Both the position numbers and the translations under genes were made by a program. Shown here one piece after another: positions 29,485 to 40,313 of a DNA stretch of 64,000 nt. Each line of letters begins with the position of its first letter. Position 1 is the first letter of the stretch. The notes under the pieces were generated by a model. It saw only the letters and a list, made by a program, of their open reading frames with translations. It was not told the DNA's origin and did no database searches. This DNA is from Parietichytrium sp. I65-24A (Eukaryota > Sar > Bigyra > Thraustochytrida > Thraustochytriidae): positions 186,001-250,000 of the forward strand of contig BLSF01000051.1 of the NCBI GenBank assembly GCA_012862575.1, read 5' to 3'.

Positions 29485-31676
29485 ATAAAAGCTGAAATTC
29501 ATTCTTGTAAAAACCAAGCAAGGCCTATCACGTGGAGTCTTTTCAAATCGGCTATCGCTGAAGTGTGTGTAGATGATCCAACTCATCGAAGTCTGCGGCT
29601 TTGGCGCTCCACCAATATGGCCTGTCGCGTGGCAGTTTGGAGAAGCATTAACATATTGTTCAGCACGTCGAGGAGCACTTTTCAATGTACTCGGTACATA
29701 CAAGGAAACGAAATCGTCAGCCTCCAAGTCAGAGAGTCAAGTCAGTCTTTTTTCTCAAACGCAAGGCCCAAAAAAACAGCCTCGCCATCCGCCATTCGCC
29801 AGCGCATCGTTATCCTGGAATTGCGGCGGAAGGTATGTGACGGACGGTCTGCGAATGTCCGAGAGCATCTTCCGACCCGGAACAAAGCCAGCGACCGGGA
29901 GAGGAACGGCGAGTTGACGAATGTTGACGACACGTCCGTCAGTCTATTCACCCAATTCTGAACAGCCGCACCGCCCAAGGCCTGGCCTCCGTTCCTTTGC
30001 TATCTTTAAATGCACTTTCCTTTCATCCAATCAATCTCAATCGTTCCAACTGTTGACTACAACTTTTTTTACAGTGGTACCGGTACCGGTACTAGTACTG
30101 ACAGTACTGAGTACCTGTGTTTCAAAGTTCCCACTTCACTTACTTCACTGTCAATGTCCATCCAATTCATTCACAGTGTCAATCATTAGAGACAAATAGA
30201 GATACTGATCGTCAACAGAGGTGCGACATTGCGGGGAGCTGCAGAAGATCCAAATGTTGCATGGGACACTGCTAGTGTAAGCACTAGTACCTCACCCTCA
30301 CCGAAGATATTTTTTCAGGCGACAGTAGTTTACTGACTGTGAGTACTCAGTACATCGCACTGCCTCTTTCGATGATGATGATGATGATGATGAAGGGAGG
30401 AATGAGCAACTAACAGCAACGACACCATGAGAAGGAGGAGAAGGAATTTAGTTTTCGAAATTTAAATAAAAAATAAAGTTTTCACTCTGCGAACAAAGCT
30501 TCGTTTCGCAAAGAGATGTATCTTCTCTTCTATCATCATTGATGTTGCGACTGATAAGAATGGCCGAGGGAGCTGCATGAATGAATGAATGAATGAATGA
30601 GAGATGACCCGATCGAAATCTAGTCGAGCGTCGAGCCACGTGGCTTGATTACAGTCTAACAGACTCTCACAAACTGGCCGCGCTACCACTACCTCCACAG
30701 ATTTCACTGATTCCACTGATGCGCTGTTCTCGGAACTTGAACACGCAAGTATGCGCTCAATATTATGTTGGGGACCGACCCTCCGTCAGCAAGCTGAGTC
30801 TTGGCTGAGTGAGTTTTCCTCCACCGTGCAAAGAAGCCGCGCGAGATCACATGATGACACTCCGGCACAGATAGGATACGATGACTGATGGCTAGCCTTT
30901 TGGGACTTTTAGGAATTTGGCACTCACTGTCAGTGTATCGTGTACAGGGAACTCTGATTGAGGGAGACACTGAACGCAGCGTTTGACTCGCTCGATCGAA
31001 GGAGAAAGGTTGGCTTGACTGGCCGCCACGAAGGCGCAAGATCGTTGTTTCGGAAATGAGGAAAATGTCGGCCTGCGACTGGGAGGAGGAATAGCAGCGA
31101 TTGGATCGACATGCGTCCACCAGATCGACTGATCGACTCGCTCGACCCTCGGCCCTCGACCCTCGACCCTCGGGCTTTGCCGAAGAGCGAGCAGACCCAA
31201 AACAAAAGACAACAACAACTGCAAACGCAAGAAAAGTAGCAGCAACAACAACAACAACAGCAAGAGACACAAGCTCCACATTCACACTCTCTGTCGATCA
31301 GAAAGATGATGCACATGAACGGACATTCCGCTATCGCGCAAGACGCAGCGAAAGAAACCCTTCGCAGAAGCAGCGTCAAAAGCTCTGCAGCGGTGCAGCC
31401 CAAGCGCCCTTCCACCTCCAAGTAAGCAATGCGATAGACAGACGGAGTGACCATTGAATTCTTTCACCTCTCTAAATTTTAATTAAAAAGAAAAAGTGCA
31501 ACAAAGCTATAAACCATTGCAACCAACCAGTCAACTTTCTTTCTAACAATTGAGCTTGCTTGGACTTGAGCACGGGCCGCAGAAAACCCTTCTCAAAACT
31601 TCAAAGATCAAAACCAAACGCTGACTTTTTCTTAACAAATTTCGCATTCACAGTTTTAGAGATGAGTAGGAGAGCG
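29485..31676. other. Convergent spacer (2.2 kb)
   Basis: No gene. Contains GGTACC/AGTACT palindromic words (30078-30118), a GAT array (30372-30395), a GAAT array (30575-30600), CGACCCTCGA repeats (31140-31172), CAACAA runs near 31240, and TGACTGTGAGT/TCACTGTCA motifs at 30145, 30334 and 30924. Confidence 0.6.
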
Positions 31677-34600
31677 TCACTGCGAAGGGAGCGTGAAGAC
31701 CAGAGCCGGAGTGCGCACTTTGAGCGTATCTGGGAGGCCGAACTCCGACCAGTTGAGCTTCTTCTTCTCGGAAAGCGGGGACAAACTGCCTGGGCTCGGG
31801 CTTGACTGGTTCCTTGGGGATGAAACTGACACATGTGCCTCCACATCTACCCAGATCCGGAGCAGGGAGGAGGCATTTCCGGCGTTACTATCCGGCAGGA
31901 GACGCCTTTCAAAACCTGCGAGCAGCTCATCCTCGTTCTCGACCTTGCTCTCGGAAACTGATTCAACCTTCGAATCATTTGCAAGCTTCTGAGCTAGGCG
32001 AAGAATGTCAGCGATCTTCACACAACAGACACCTGTGTCCGGGACACTGAACCGACGCTGAAAGACGCTCTCTGACGTTTGGCTGACGTGAACCACAATA
32101 TCGACAAAATCGAAAGGCTTGGCGCGGACGCACGAAGTTTCCCAGAAAAGCTCGAGGGTGTGTGACTGCTCCATTGATTTAGAAATTTCCTTCCGAGTAA
32201 TCCTTCGAGGGTCTCGACGACTTGGCTTTAAGAGTGTCAGGCATCGCTTGGCATCTTTGTCGAGCCATGACTTGGCGCAGCACGAAATGTAAGGTTGCAT
32301 CGCTGCTGGTGACGCGAGCACAAGCGGACCTTCATTGAAGAATCTGCGGCGGTAAGGTCCTCGAGGCGAGAAAATATGACTTTCTGATCCCCCGGCCACC
32401 CCGCTCGCGTGGGCGCTGTGCCGATGTGCACCTAGGAAATGGCCGTGTGCTCCAACTGAAGGCGACGCGGGACCAGCCTGCAAATCACCAAATGCACCAG
32501 GTTCTGGCACGTGTAGATGCCCCGTCTCGCGACCCGCGCGGCTCCGATTGCCGTTCTCCTCCTCGCCGTTGTCGTTTGTCGTGTCTTCAAGATCGTCGTT
32601 CTGGCTGATCGAAGAGATGGTACTATTTTCAAGATCTCGAGTAGATTCTTCGGATTCGAGCTTCTCGTATAAAATGGTTTCATTCACCTGATCCTCCGCG
32701 TCGTCAGTGTTGTTGCTTTGCAGCAAGACTGCTTCGGACACGCCATCTTCCGCCCCTTCTTCGCGTTCTTGAATAGTGTCTCCGAGAACGCTCGTGCGGC
32801 CTGAACTTCTTAGAGACCTCCCGGATCTTCCGTTCGAGGTGGAAAGTTCCGTTGTGCCATATATTTCCTGGTCCGTCATTTCTCCCCAACCCAAGTGACC
32901 ATTCCCCACGGGCTCCACGACTTCTGACGGTCGGTCGGCCCTACGTATGCGCTGCCGAAAAGAAGAATCGTCCATACCATTGAATGCGCCGTTCAAAACA
33001 TGTGCCAGTTCCACTCCGGACATTAGATTTGAAGGCGTGGGGTGATCTGGGGTGGTATGCCTTCTTGTTAGAGGGGGTGGCAGAGGCGGAGGCACCGGTG
33101 GAGCAGTAAAGTGGCCCAAGTGCGCGCCTGTTTCCCTGGCGTTCTCGTCCCGATCAACGTTATTTCTTTGCAATTCCGCATTTCCCCGCTCCTCCGCTTC
33201 CTCCCTCCTGGTCAGACAAATTGAGCACCTGGCATACGTTGCTAGATTGAAATATGTGCACCTCGAGCACGACCAGCCCTCGGCCTGACCACCGTTCTCA
33301 TTTTCCTCCATTTGCCGATCACGGGCATTCATGGAGCGCAATTCTTCGATAGAATTCAACAGCACTGCGTTACGTCTCTTCCGCTTGGACTTTTGGCCAT
33401 GGCGAATCCGAGACAACAGGCCGTGAACGTCTGCGCAACGGCGACATGCAAACCAATTGCATTTTCGGCAACACCCGATCGAAGAATCCTCTTTTGAAAT
33501 TTCTGTTGTGCACACATCGCACTCCTGCAAAGCGCTTTGTGCCTTAGGAAGAAAGTAAAGCGGGTGGCCCCAAGGACAAAGGAGGTCCTTGTCGACACTC
33601 CCCAGCCCTGCGTCCTCGCCCGCATCGAGCAAGTCCATTTCATTTGCAAGTGCTGAGTCAAACTCCTCTTGCTCCTTTTCGGCAGTGATATCCTCTACCG
33701 TCTTGGATGCTGTATTCTCGGGCGTACAGAACGCATTCCGGTTGCATTCCGGGCACAAGACTTGCATTTGCGGCAAGGCGCGCCCTTTCTCCGAGTGATG
33801 ATGTCGAATATGGTACTGCTGAGTGAACTCGGTTGGCGCTTTCTGACCGCAACTGCAAGGATTTTGAAGGTCGGTTGGGAGTTCCAACTCCGCATTGCAA
33901 CTCACGCAAGACCGAACTTGCAGTGCGAGGGCAGTCCGGGTCGCTCGAAAAATGTTGGTCACTCGCGGAGTGAGACACATCATGCACGTGGACACCATCG
34001 TATTTTTCATACCACAAAGATTGCACAGCCAGTCCGGGTGTGGGCGTACTGGAATTACGCTGATCAGAGCCTCGTCGTCATCGGAGATTTCGATAGCGCG
34101 TTGCATGTCTAGCATTCGAGAAATTTGGTCGTTCTCTGGGCATGGCGGCTGTGCCAAAATCTTGAAGTGATGATGAAGCTCTGCAGCAAGATTCCGGAGC
34201 TCGGTGGCGTGCTCCAGCGCTTTAGTGGAGAGCTGAAACAACTCATCGCGGTACGGAGCTAGACCACTCACCAATTTGTCGGCGAGCTTCTTGTTCTTCA
34301 CCAAGTTTCCTGGAGTCTTTGAGGAAAAAAGGCCGAGGGAGAGGGTCGGAGCCTCAACGGCGTTTTGCAAGTGATCGGTTGCCTGCTCGAGTCTGCCAAT
34401 CTTTGCAAAGAATAGAGCTCTGTGAGGACCATCGGCTGGTGCTGGTTCCATAGCGTCAGGGGCTAAGTCGTCGTCGTCCGTTCGCGTAAACAGCCACTCC
34501 CCAGAAATGCTTGGACTGTCCAGAAAGTAACCAGTAACATAGGCCCAATGAAGAGACTCACGGCAATTTACTACGACATTCATGGCTCTCCGGAGAACTT

Positions 34601-36785
34601 TTGCGAGATCATCGGTGGAAAGAATGTTCGCCTCTCCAAGGACGCCTAGCATCCTTCTCCCACACTCGCCACTCTCGCAATGGATTTCCTGGCGCCACTT
34701 ATAATGTAGAACTCTCTTGCGCAGGGTTTGGGCTCTGCGAAACTCCATGTCCTGTTTAGCATGACGAAGTTTCTCATCTTTTGCCTTTTCTTTCAACTGT
34801 TCCAGCTCATCGAGCTGAACTTGCTTCATCGTCTCGTGAATCTGCCTCAGCTCCTCTTCCTTTTGTTGATACAAGTTGCATCTAAAGAAACCCCCAGTCT
34901 GTGAACCGTGTTTTGTCCACTCTCCAAAGCAAAACCAACAAAATTCGTGGCTGCAGCTTGAACACACCATATGATTGCAACCTTGCGTTTTCTCGATGGG
35001 AGCCTTGCATTTTGGACAAGGCCGCGAGTTTCTCAAGATCCAGCGTTTGGCCAGTGCCATATCTTGCTCTTCTCTGGGTGCGGCAACCACTCTCCCTGCC
35101 TCCTCAGCTACAAGCAGGGCGTGTTCCCAAGCAATGATCTGCGCACAGGTGGCAGGCTCGTGTGCTGCCTTCCCGCAGTCGAAGCAAAATCGAAATCCGC
35201 ACTTGCAAGACACAGATCGGGCCTCGGAAATGCCATCAACTGCGTCGCTGACTTTGGAATCATCTGGCTTCCACTCCACCGCGCCGCCACACTCTGCGCG
35301 TGGGCACCATCGAATATGAGAGGACGTTTCGACGAAGGCGTCAGTCGCAATTTTGCTGAACCTCTCCTGCAAGGAGGGGTCTCGCAGATGCCTGACGATC
35401 ATTTGCTGCGTCAACTGCACCTTGCACCCCGGCTCCATGCACTTGGTTCTGACACTTCGCTTTCCAGCGTCATCGAGCCTTGCGGTGATATAGCCTGACC
35501 AGCAATCAGAGCAAAAACGATGCCCACAGGAAGGGGCGTCCGAGCCAGAGTTGGCGTCAACGGTCTCGAAGCAAACTGAGCAGGTGAACTCTTGCTGCAA
35601 CTCGGGTGAACGAGGTGAACACGGTATTTCCTGCTCTGTACTGTCGGTGCTCCGTCCGCGAGCAAACTCCGCGATCGCAATTTGCGCATTCCAGCCGCAG
35701 TCCTGTAGCAATTGCAAGGCTATGTCAGATAAAGTGGCAGGTCTGCATTTCGAGAGGGAAGGACGGAGCTGGGAGAGCTCTACCTCCACGCGTTTTACCA
35801 GAGCCTCTTGTCTTTTAATAATATCCTGTGATGTGCTGTGGATTTGGTACCTGTTCCTGCCCACGTCGAAGTTCGACTCCATCGCTGCTAGAACCATGGT
35901 CAAGCTGTCCTGTTTCTCCTTGTTGAGAGTCTGGAGAACTGCGTCGCTCGTGGGAACAACGGCGAAAACTCCGCTCTTTTTCCTGTTAAAGCTGTTCTCG
36001 CTTGGCCGTTTCTCCTCTTGTTCCGAGCACGCACTGCTTTGCGAGGACATCCATCGCCTGAGCCTAGAAATACCTTTGTTCCTCGCGCCTGTTTGTTTGG
36101 GAACCACCAGGCACTCCGAAGGGACCTTGAAAGATGTAAACCCCCCCGCCAGCTGAACACGTGGCTCATAGCTACGGAGGGCGCTTACCCAGCTGTCACG
36201 TTCCTCCTTGTTCCTGCACCGAAAGCGCACGAGGATCAGACCTCTCAATCGCTGGACCGAGAGGGTCCACTCAAAGTACTGTTCAACATCCGGGGCAAGT
36301 TTCGGGTTGCTAATGAGAAGTGCCACAGAGACGTTTAAGCTCGGCTCTGAGAGATCAAAGATGACCTCGCTTCGCATATTCTTCATGTCTTCGAATTTCG
36401 ATTTGAACTCCTCAAATGTTGTCATCGACGATGCGCCGGTTTCTCCACTGCCGCTCGAGCTGCTGAGCCCCATGCGGATGTCTTGCGGCGGAAGGTTCGT
36501 GGGAAATAACGCGAGAGAGTTACCGAAGAGCACCAAAAGCTGGTTTTGCCAGGTAGCAGCTTTTCTCCCCGAGAACTTCATGACCTGGAGAACCCCGACC
36601 TTGGCGGGAATGTGACATCTGAGTAACTTGTGAAAGGTTGTTGACACGGGAATCTGGGTTGGCGAGTTTGAGGCAGCATCCTTCTCGTCAAGGCGCTTCC
36701 GAATACTCTTGATTATTGTCTTCACCCTGGACGACCTTCGCACCAGCCGCGATGAAGCTTGCGCAGCCTCACGTTCGCTCTCCAT
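31677..36785 (-). CDS. Giant Ariadne-like RBR E3 ubiquitin ligase with PH domain and RanBP2-type zinc fingers
   Basis: 1,702 aa from ATG at 36783-36785; the open frame beyond uses only TTG. A PH-like domain spans about 48-205 (ending with the WVSALRSY helix). A UBA-like segment lies at about 330-365 (LSDIALQLLQDCGWNAQIAI). The RING1-IBR-RING2 module starts at C402 (CSVC...CGHRFCSDCW) and reaches about residue 620; RING2 has the catalytic Cys603 in QGCNHM, so it should form a ubiquitin thioester. An Ariadne-like helical region follows. Two RanBP2-type zinc fingers (WLCNLCGMKNTMVSTCMMC, ~915-940; WSCSRCTYFNLATYARCSIC, ~1170-1195) flank another Cys-rich cluster; such fingers often bind ubiquitin or RNA. 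The last 450 residues are unrecognised. Substrate unknown; PH suggests membrane recruitment. Confidence 0.9.
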   Translation of the reverse strand: MESEREAAQASSRLVRRSSRVKTIIKSIRKRLDEKDAASNSPTQIPVSTTFHKLLRCHIPAKVGVLQVMKFSGRKAATWQNQLLVLFGNSLALFPTNLPPQDIRMGLSSSSGSGETGASSMTTFEEFKSKFEDMKNMRSEVIFDLSEPSLNVSVALLISNPKLAPDVEQYFEWTLSVQRLRGLILVRFRCRNKEERDSWVSALRSYEPRVQLAGGFTSFKVPSECLVVPKQTGARNKGISRLRRWMSSQSSACSEQEEKRPSENSFNRKKSGVFAVVPTSDAVLQTLNKEKQDSLTMVLAAMESNFDVGRNRYQIHSTSQDIIKRQEALVKRVEVELSQLRPSLSKCRPATLSDIALQLLQDCGWNAQIAIAEFARGRSTDSTEQEIPCSPRSPELQQEFTCSVCFETVDANSGSDAPSCGHRFCSDCWSGYITARLDDAGKRSVRTKCMEPGCKVQLTQQMIVRHLRDPSLQERFSKIATDAFVETSSHIRWCPRAECGGAVEWKPDDSKVSDAVDGISEARSVSCKCGFRFCFDCGKAAHEPATCAQIIAWEHALLVAEEAGRVVAAPREEQDMALAKRWILRNSRPCPKCKAPIEKTQGCNHMVCSSCSHEFCWFCFGEWTKHGSQTGGFFRCNLYQQKEEELRQIHETMKQVQLDELEQLKEKAKDEKLRHAKQDMEFRRAQTLRKRVLHYKWRQEIHCESGECGRRMLGVLGEANILSTDDLAKVLRRAMNVVVNCRESLHWAYVTGYFLDSPSISGEWLFTRTDDDDLAPDAMEPAPADGPHRALFFAKIGRLEQATDHLQNAVEAPTLSLGLFSSKTPGNLVKNKKLADKLVSGLAPYRDELFQLSTKALEHATELRNLAAELHHHFKILAQPPCPENDQISRMLDMQRAIEISDDDEALISVIPVRPHPDWLCNLCGMKNTMVSTCMMCLTPRVTNIFRATRTALALQVRSCVSCNAELELPTDLQNPCSCGQKAPTEFTQQYHIRHHHSEKGRALPQMQVLCPECNRNAFCTPENTASKTVEDITAEKEQEEFDSALANEMDLLDAGEDAGLGSVDKDLLCPWGHPLYFLPKAQSALQECDVCTTEISKEDSSIGCCRKCNWFACRRCADVHGLLSRIRHGQKSKRKRRNAVLLNSIEELRSMNARDRQMEENENGGQAEGWSCSRCTYFNLATYARCSICLTRREEAEERGNAELQRNNVDRDENARETGAHLGHFTAPPVPPPLPPPLTRRHTTPDHPTPSNLMSGVELAHVLNGAFNGMDDSSFRQRIRRADRPSEVVEPVGNGHLGWGEMTDQEIYGTTELSTSNGRSGRSLRSSGRTSVLGDTIQEREEGAEDGVSEAVLLQSNNTDDAEDQVNETILYEKLESEESTRDLENSTISSISQNDDLEDTTNDNGEEENGNRSRAGRETGHLHVPEPGAFGDLQAGPASPSVGAHGHFLGAHRHSAHASGVAGGSESHIFSPRGPYRRRFFNEGPLVLASPAAMQPYISCCAKSWLDKDAKRCLTLLKPSRRDPRRITRKEISKSMEQSHTLELFWETSCVRAKPFDFVDIVVHVSQTSESVFQRRFSVPDTGVCCVKIADILRLAQKLANDSKVESVSESKVENEDELLAGFERRLLPDSNAGNASSLLRIWVDVEAHVSVSSPRNQSSPSPGSLSPLSEKKKLNWSEFGLPDTLKVRTPALVFTLPSQ

Positions 36786-38381
36786 CTTACCTTGCAAGCC
36801 AGAGTCCCAACTCCCCTCTCCTCCTTCAAAGTGCCGCGCCAAGACCTCAAAGCCTCAAAGCAGACAGCCTCGATGCAAAGCTCGCGCGCTTCAGAGACAA
36901 TAGTTTCGTCCCAAAGTTTGCTTGCACGTCTTTCAAAAATTGCACTTGTCGGAAGCTGCAGAGCCTTGCAAAGCTTTTGCGGGCTCCAGTTCGCTCACCC
37001 CAGATCCTATTGAGTCACAATTGTGTCTTGGCCGATGGTACCAAAATGCCCGAGCACTCTTCGACCCTCCTTGTGTCTATCTCTCTTTCTCTCCCTATGA
37101 CGTTCACAAAACCAGCCCGCTGCAGCTTGGCAGCCCAAGCTCCGTGCCCCCCAGCTGCAGTTCACAATCGCGAACTTCGGAAGGAGCCTAGAGTATCTAT
37201 CTGTCGCCAGCGGCACGTCAAAGCGCGAGTAGTACATGTTGATATTGATCCAAGTACGCCTTGGACTTTCTCATTTCAGGTTGGTGAAAGGCATACTGTG
37301 TCTCGGCAAGGGGGGCAGTTGAATTGACCCCAGGCCATCATTCTGACCAGTTGCCGAGCCGCCATTCCCATCAATCAGACATGAAGTGTTTCTCAACGGT
37401 GGCGAGTGCGCACGTCCTTCCAGCTTGCGAGTTATCAATGTATATAAAATTTGAAATGGCCAACAATGTATATAAAATTTGAAATGGCCACAGCACGAGG
37501 CATCATTTTTGCAGCACATTCCAACTTGCGCTCTCTCCCATCATCACGCTACACATTTGAGTTTATTGTGATGAGATTCCGTGCAGCAGCATCCCTATCC
37601 AATTCGTTGGGTAAACAATACTCTCGCACATTCACTGCACCACGCTGAGCCCGAGAAGGTACAGTACTACACATTCTCTTCTCTCCAATTGCTTGACATT
37701 CTCAAATTGGAGGCTTTCTTTCTGCGAACGTTATTTTAGAAAAGCTTCTGTGAACGAGAAGAGTATAACATCGAAATTCGGAATACTTTGAAACGAGCAA
37801 GCTTTATAGCTCTGAAGCTTTATCTGCTTCTGCGTAAAAGCATACATTCATTCAATCGTTCATTCGTTTCCGACTGGCTGGTCCATCGACACTCTTCTCC
37901 TTCCTCTCTTATCAATCAGGCTTCCAAGGTGGGATAATTCATGCACAGGCTCGGCTACACGAGTACGCTAATAATCATATACACCACCCCAAACTATCCG
38001 TTTGCACTACACAGCACAGTAACAATCAATTAACATTCCTTAACACTCTGCCACTCCGAGCTAAGAAAGACGAACATTGAATGCGTTCCCGAGACGGTAT
38101 CTGCAATACATTTTGTATGCGAGTATAAAACTCCGTATTTTCGAGTACAAACTCGCTTGCTAACGTGTCATCTAGAGAAAATGATAAACGATTTGATTGG
38201 TGTGTACTTGTACTTGCACAGAAGATCTTTCTTTCTCCCGACTTGGTGTGCACGTCCGACAGTCCCCGAGGACCTGGCGGCATACGCTAATCCAAATAGC
38301 TAAATTGATAAGCCCGAGTCTGGAAGATTGTGTGAGGGCGCAGCTTAGTTGTTAGGTGAAAAAAAAAAAAAAGCGAGAAAG
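36786..38381. other. Divergent spacer between the RBR ligase and the 2OG oxygenase-like gene
   Basis: No gene is convincing. It includes a 27-base direct repeat with TATATAAAA (37436-37490) and probably the two divergent promoters. A poly(A) run lies just before the next start. Confidence 0.6.
37436..37490. repeat. 27-base direct repeat containing TATATAAAA
   Basis: Two identical 27-base copies at 37436-37462 and 37464-37490, beginning CAATGTATATAAAATTTG, separated by one base. Confidence 0.97.
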
Positions 38382-40313
38382 ATGGTGGCGGTTCGAGCAA
38401 CGGAGAAGAGACAGAAAGCAAGCAGAGAGGAAAGTGAGCAAAGTGAGCAAAGTGAGGAAGAATCTGTCTCTGATCGAGATGATGGCAAATCATCGAACGG
38501 CAATGGCCGTCCTGATAGGAAAGTAGCTAATGGGCGGACGAAGAGGCCGGCGAAAAGCGAGCAAAATGGCAGAGGGAAGAGGCAAAGAAATGGGAAAGGC
38601 CCAGCAAGAAAGATTGAGGAAGAGAGCGAGCAGCGGGACCCGGAAGAGGTAGCTCAAGCTGAAGCAATATCAACATTTATGGGCGCCCAGGTTCTAGAGT
38701 CCAATGATAATGAGGAGAAGGCAATGGCCGAGTATGCCAAAGTGGTGGCGCTCTATGAAAAAGTCGGGCACAAGGAGGTTGTGCTCGATGTTACTCAGGA
38801 AAATCCTCCCTTTGCTCTTATAGCGAGCGTAGCCGCCAATTCAGTTGCGGGGTCTCATCTTGAGAAGGCCAGTATTCGAGAGGCGCGTAAGTGGCTCGGC
38901 AAATCTCTAAAGTTCTGGCCTCAAAATTTCATGGCGTCGTTGAATTTGGCAAACTTGGAACGTGAGCACGGGAGCCAGGACGATGCGCTGAAGCTGTACG
39001 AGACCATTTCTCACGCAACCTTTGCCGAGCCCGTGGAAGAGGAGGCTGACTGGGTCGATCAATGGCTGAGATCACCTGTTGCCGAATGCGTTGAAATGGC
39101 AGCGTATACGGTGGCTCTAATTTATCACCAGCTTGGCCGCTTTGAGGAGGCCAAGCCCTACCTTGAGCGATTTGGATTCGAACATCGTATTGCTCCCGGG
39201 GTGTGGCAAGCTGCCTGCAGCAAAGACGAACAACCATCTTGGAAGTCAGAGTCATCCGCAAATTTGTCCATCTCTTCGAGCGCGGTCGAGATGATTGACT
39301 CGCCATTTGATGATGCCCTCCTCAATGCCCTCAAAAAGGCATTTGCGAAGGATTCACCATACTGGAAAGAAACGGACTACAAGGAACGTGGATACTACTC
39401 ATTCTGGTACGATATTTCTCACTCTCCCAGTAATCTTGTGGAACTCGCAATTCAAAGAATGCTTCCATTGCTTGACAGGGACGATATTGTTGGCGCAGAG
39501 TGGTGGGTGCACTCTAGACCTTGCGGCCGAAACCTCGGTCATCAACTTCACCTCGATACGGAGGAAAACACTCTGCAGCTGAAAAAGGAAATTGTTCACC
39601 CAGTTGTGAGTTCCGTAACCTACCTTGGTGGGGCGGAGTTTGGTGGAAGTACCATCGTTTTTGATCAGGGCGCGCTTGACACAGAAGCTGCCAAGCAAGC
39701 GGTGGTTGCGAGACCCAAGGAGAACGCTCTCTTGTTGTTTCCGGGAAACGCTCTACACGGCGTTCTTCCAGGCGACATCAGCGCCAAAGTTGGAGTTCCA
39801 AACCGATTAACTCTCCTGGTCGGGTTCTGGAGCGAACCCGTTTTTCACACGGGAAAGCGCACCAGACTTGGGCCATGCTCTGTTTTCCCGCCGGCCACAC
39901 GCTCATGTAAATGGCCCTCGATTCTGGAGATTCCTCCAGCTCTTGCACCGCATCCAACCAAAAAGGGGAAGAAGCGCAAGGACGAGGACGTCGAGGACAA
40001 CAGCGATGAAGAGGAAAAGCCTAACAAGTCCTTGCTTCCCGTCCGTATTGTAAGCCCAGCATGGGAAAGTCTTTCTTCTGCGGCCAATGGAGAAGGAAAG
40101 CAGAACGAGGAAGATGAGGAAAAAGAATATTTGGAACCTCCAGAGCAACTGAACCAGCGCTTTTTCATTCACAGCTTTCGTCAATTCAAGGACCACCTCT
40201 TACCACCCGAAGAAGAAGAAGAAGAAGAAGAAGAAGAAGAAGAGGAGGAGGAGGAGGAGGGGCAAGAAGGAGAAGGAGGGGATGGTAATGAAGCCCAGCC
40301 GGAGGAGCCTTGA
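38382..40313 (+). CDS. 2-oxoglutarate/Fe(II) dioxygenase-like protein with TPR-like N-terminal half
   Basis: 643 aa from ATG at 38382 (upstream frame uses only TTG). The first ~95 residues are charged low complexity with a likely nuclear signal (GRGKRQRNGKG). Residues about 110-260 look like TPR-type helical repeats (ASLNLANLEREHGSQDDALKLYE pattern). The C-terminal half carries the iron triad of a double-stranded beta-helix oxygenase: H390-L-D392 and distal H459 in ALHGVLPG, followed by R475 in PNRLTLL that could hold 2-oxoglutarate; VSSVTYLGGAEFGGSTIVF fits the fold. A basic patch (KKGKKRKDED) and an uninterrupted Glu run near 615-635 end the protein. Substrate unknown; protein or nucleic-acid hydroxylation is possible. 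No paralogue named. Confidence 0.75.
   Translation: MVAVRATEKRQKASREESEQSEQSEEESVSDRDDGKSSNGNGRPDRKVANGRTKRPAKSEQNGRGKRQRNGKGPARKIEEESEQRDPEEVAQAEAISTFMGAQVLESNDNEEKAMAEYAKVVALYEKVGHKEVVLDVTQENPPFALIASVAANSVAGSHLEKASIREARKWLGKSLKFWPQNFMASLNLANLEREHGSQDDALKLYETISHATFAEPVEEEADWVDQWLRSPVAECVEMAAYTVALIYHQLGRFEEAKPYLERFGFEHRIAPGVWQAACSKDEQPSWKSESSANLSISSSAVEMIDSPFDDALLNALKKAFAKDSPYWKETDYKERGYYSFWYDISHSPSNLVELAIQRMLPLLDRDDIVGAEWWVHSRPCGRNLGHQLHLDTEENTLQLKKEIVHPVVSSVTYLGGAEFGGSTIVFDQGALDTEAAKQAVVARPKENALLLFPGNALHGVLPGDISAKVGVPNRLTLLVGFWSEPVFHTGKRTRLGPCSVFPPATRSCKWPSILEIPPALAPHPTKKGKKRKDEDVEDNSDEEEKPNKSLLPVRIVSPAWESLSSAANGEGKQNEEDEEKEYLEPPEQLNQRFFIHSFRQFKDHLLPPEEEEEEEEEEEEEEEEEGQEGEGGDGNEAQPEEP

Noticed and set aside
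36716-37327. 203-codon plus-strand frame overlapping the RBR gene start
   Set aside because: Overlaps the conserved N-terminus on the other strand, and its composition is not protein-like.
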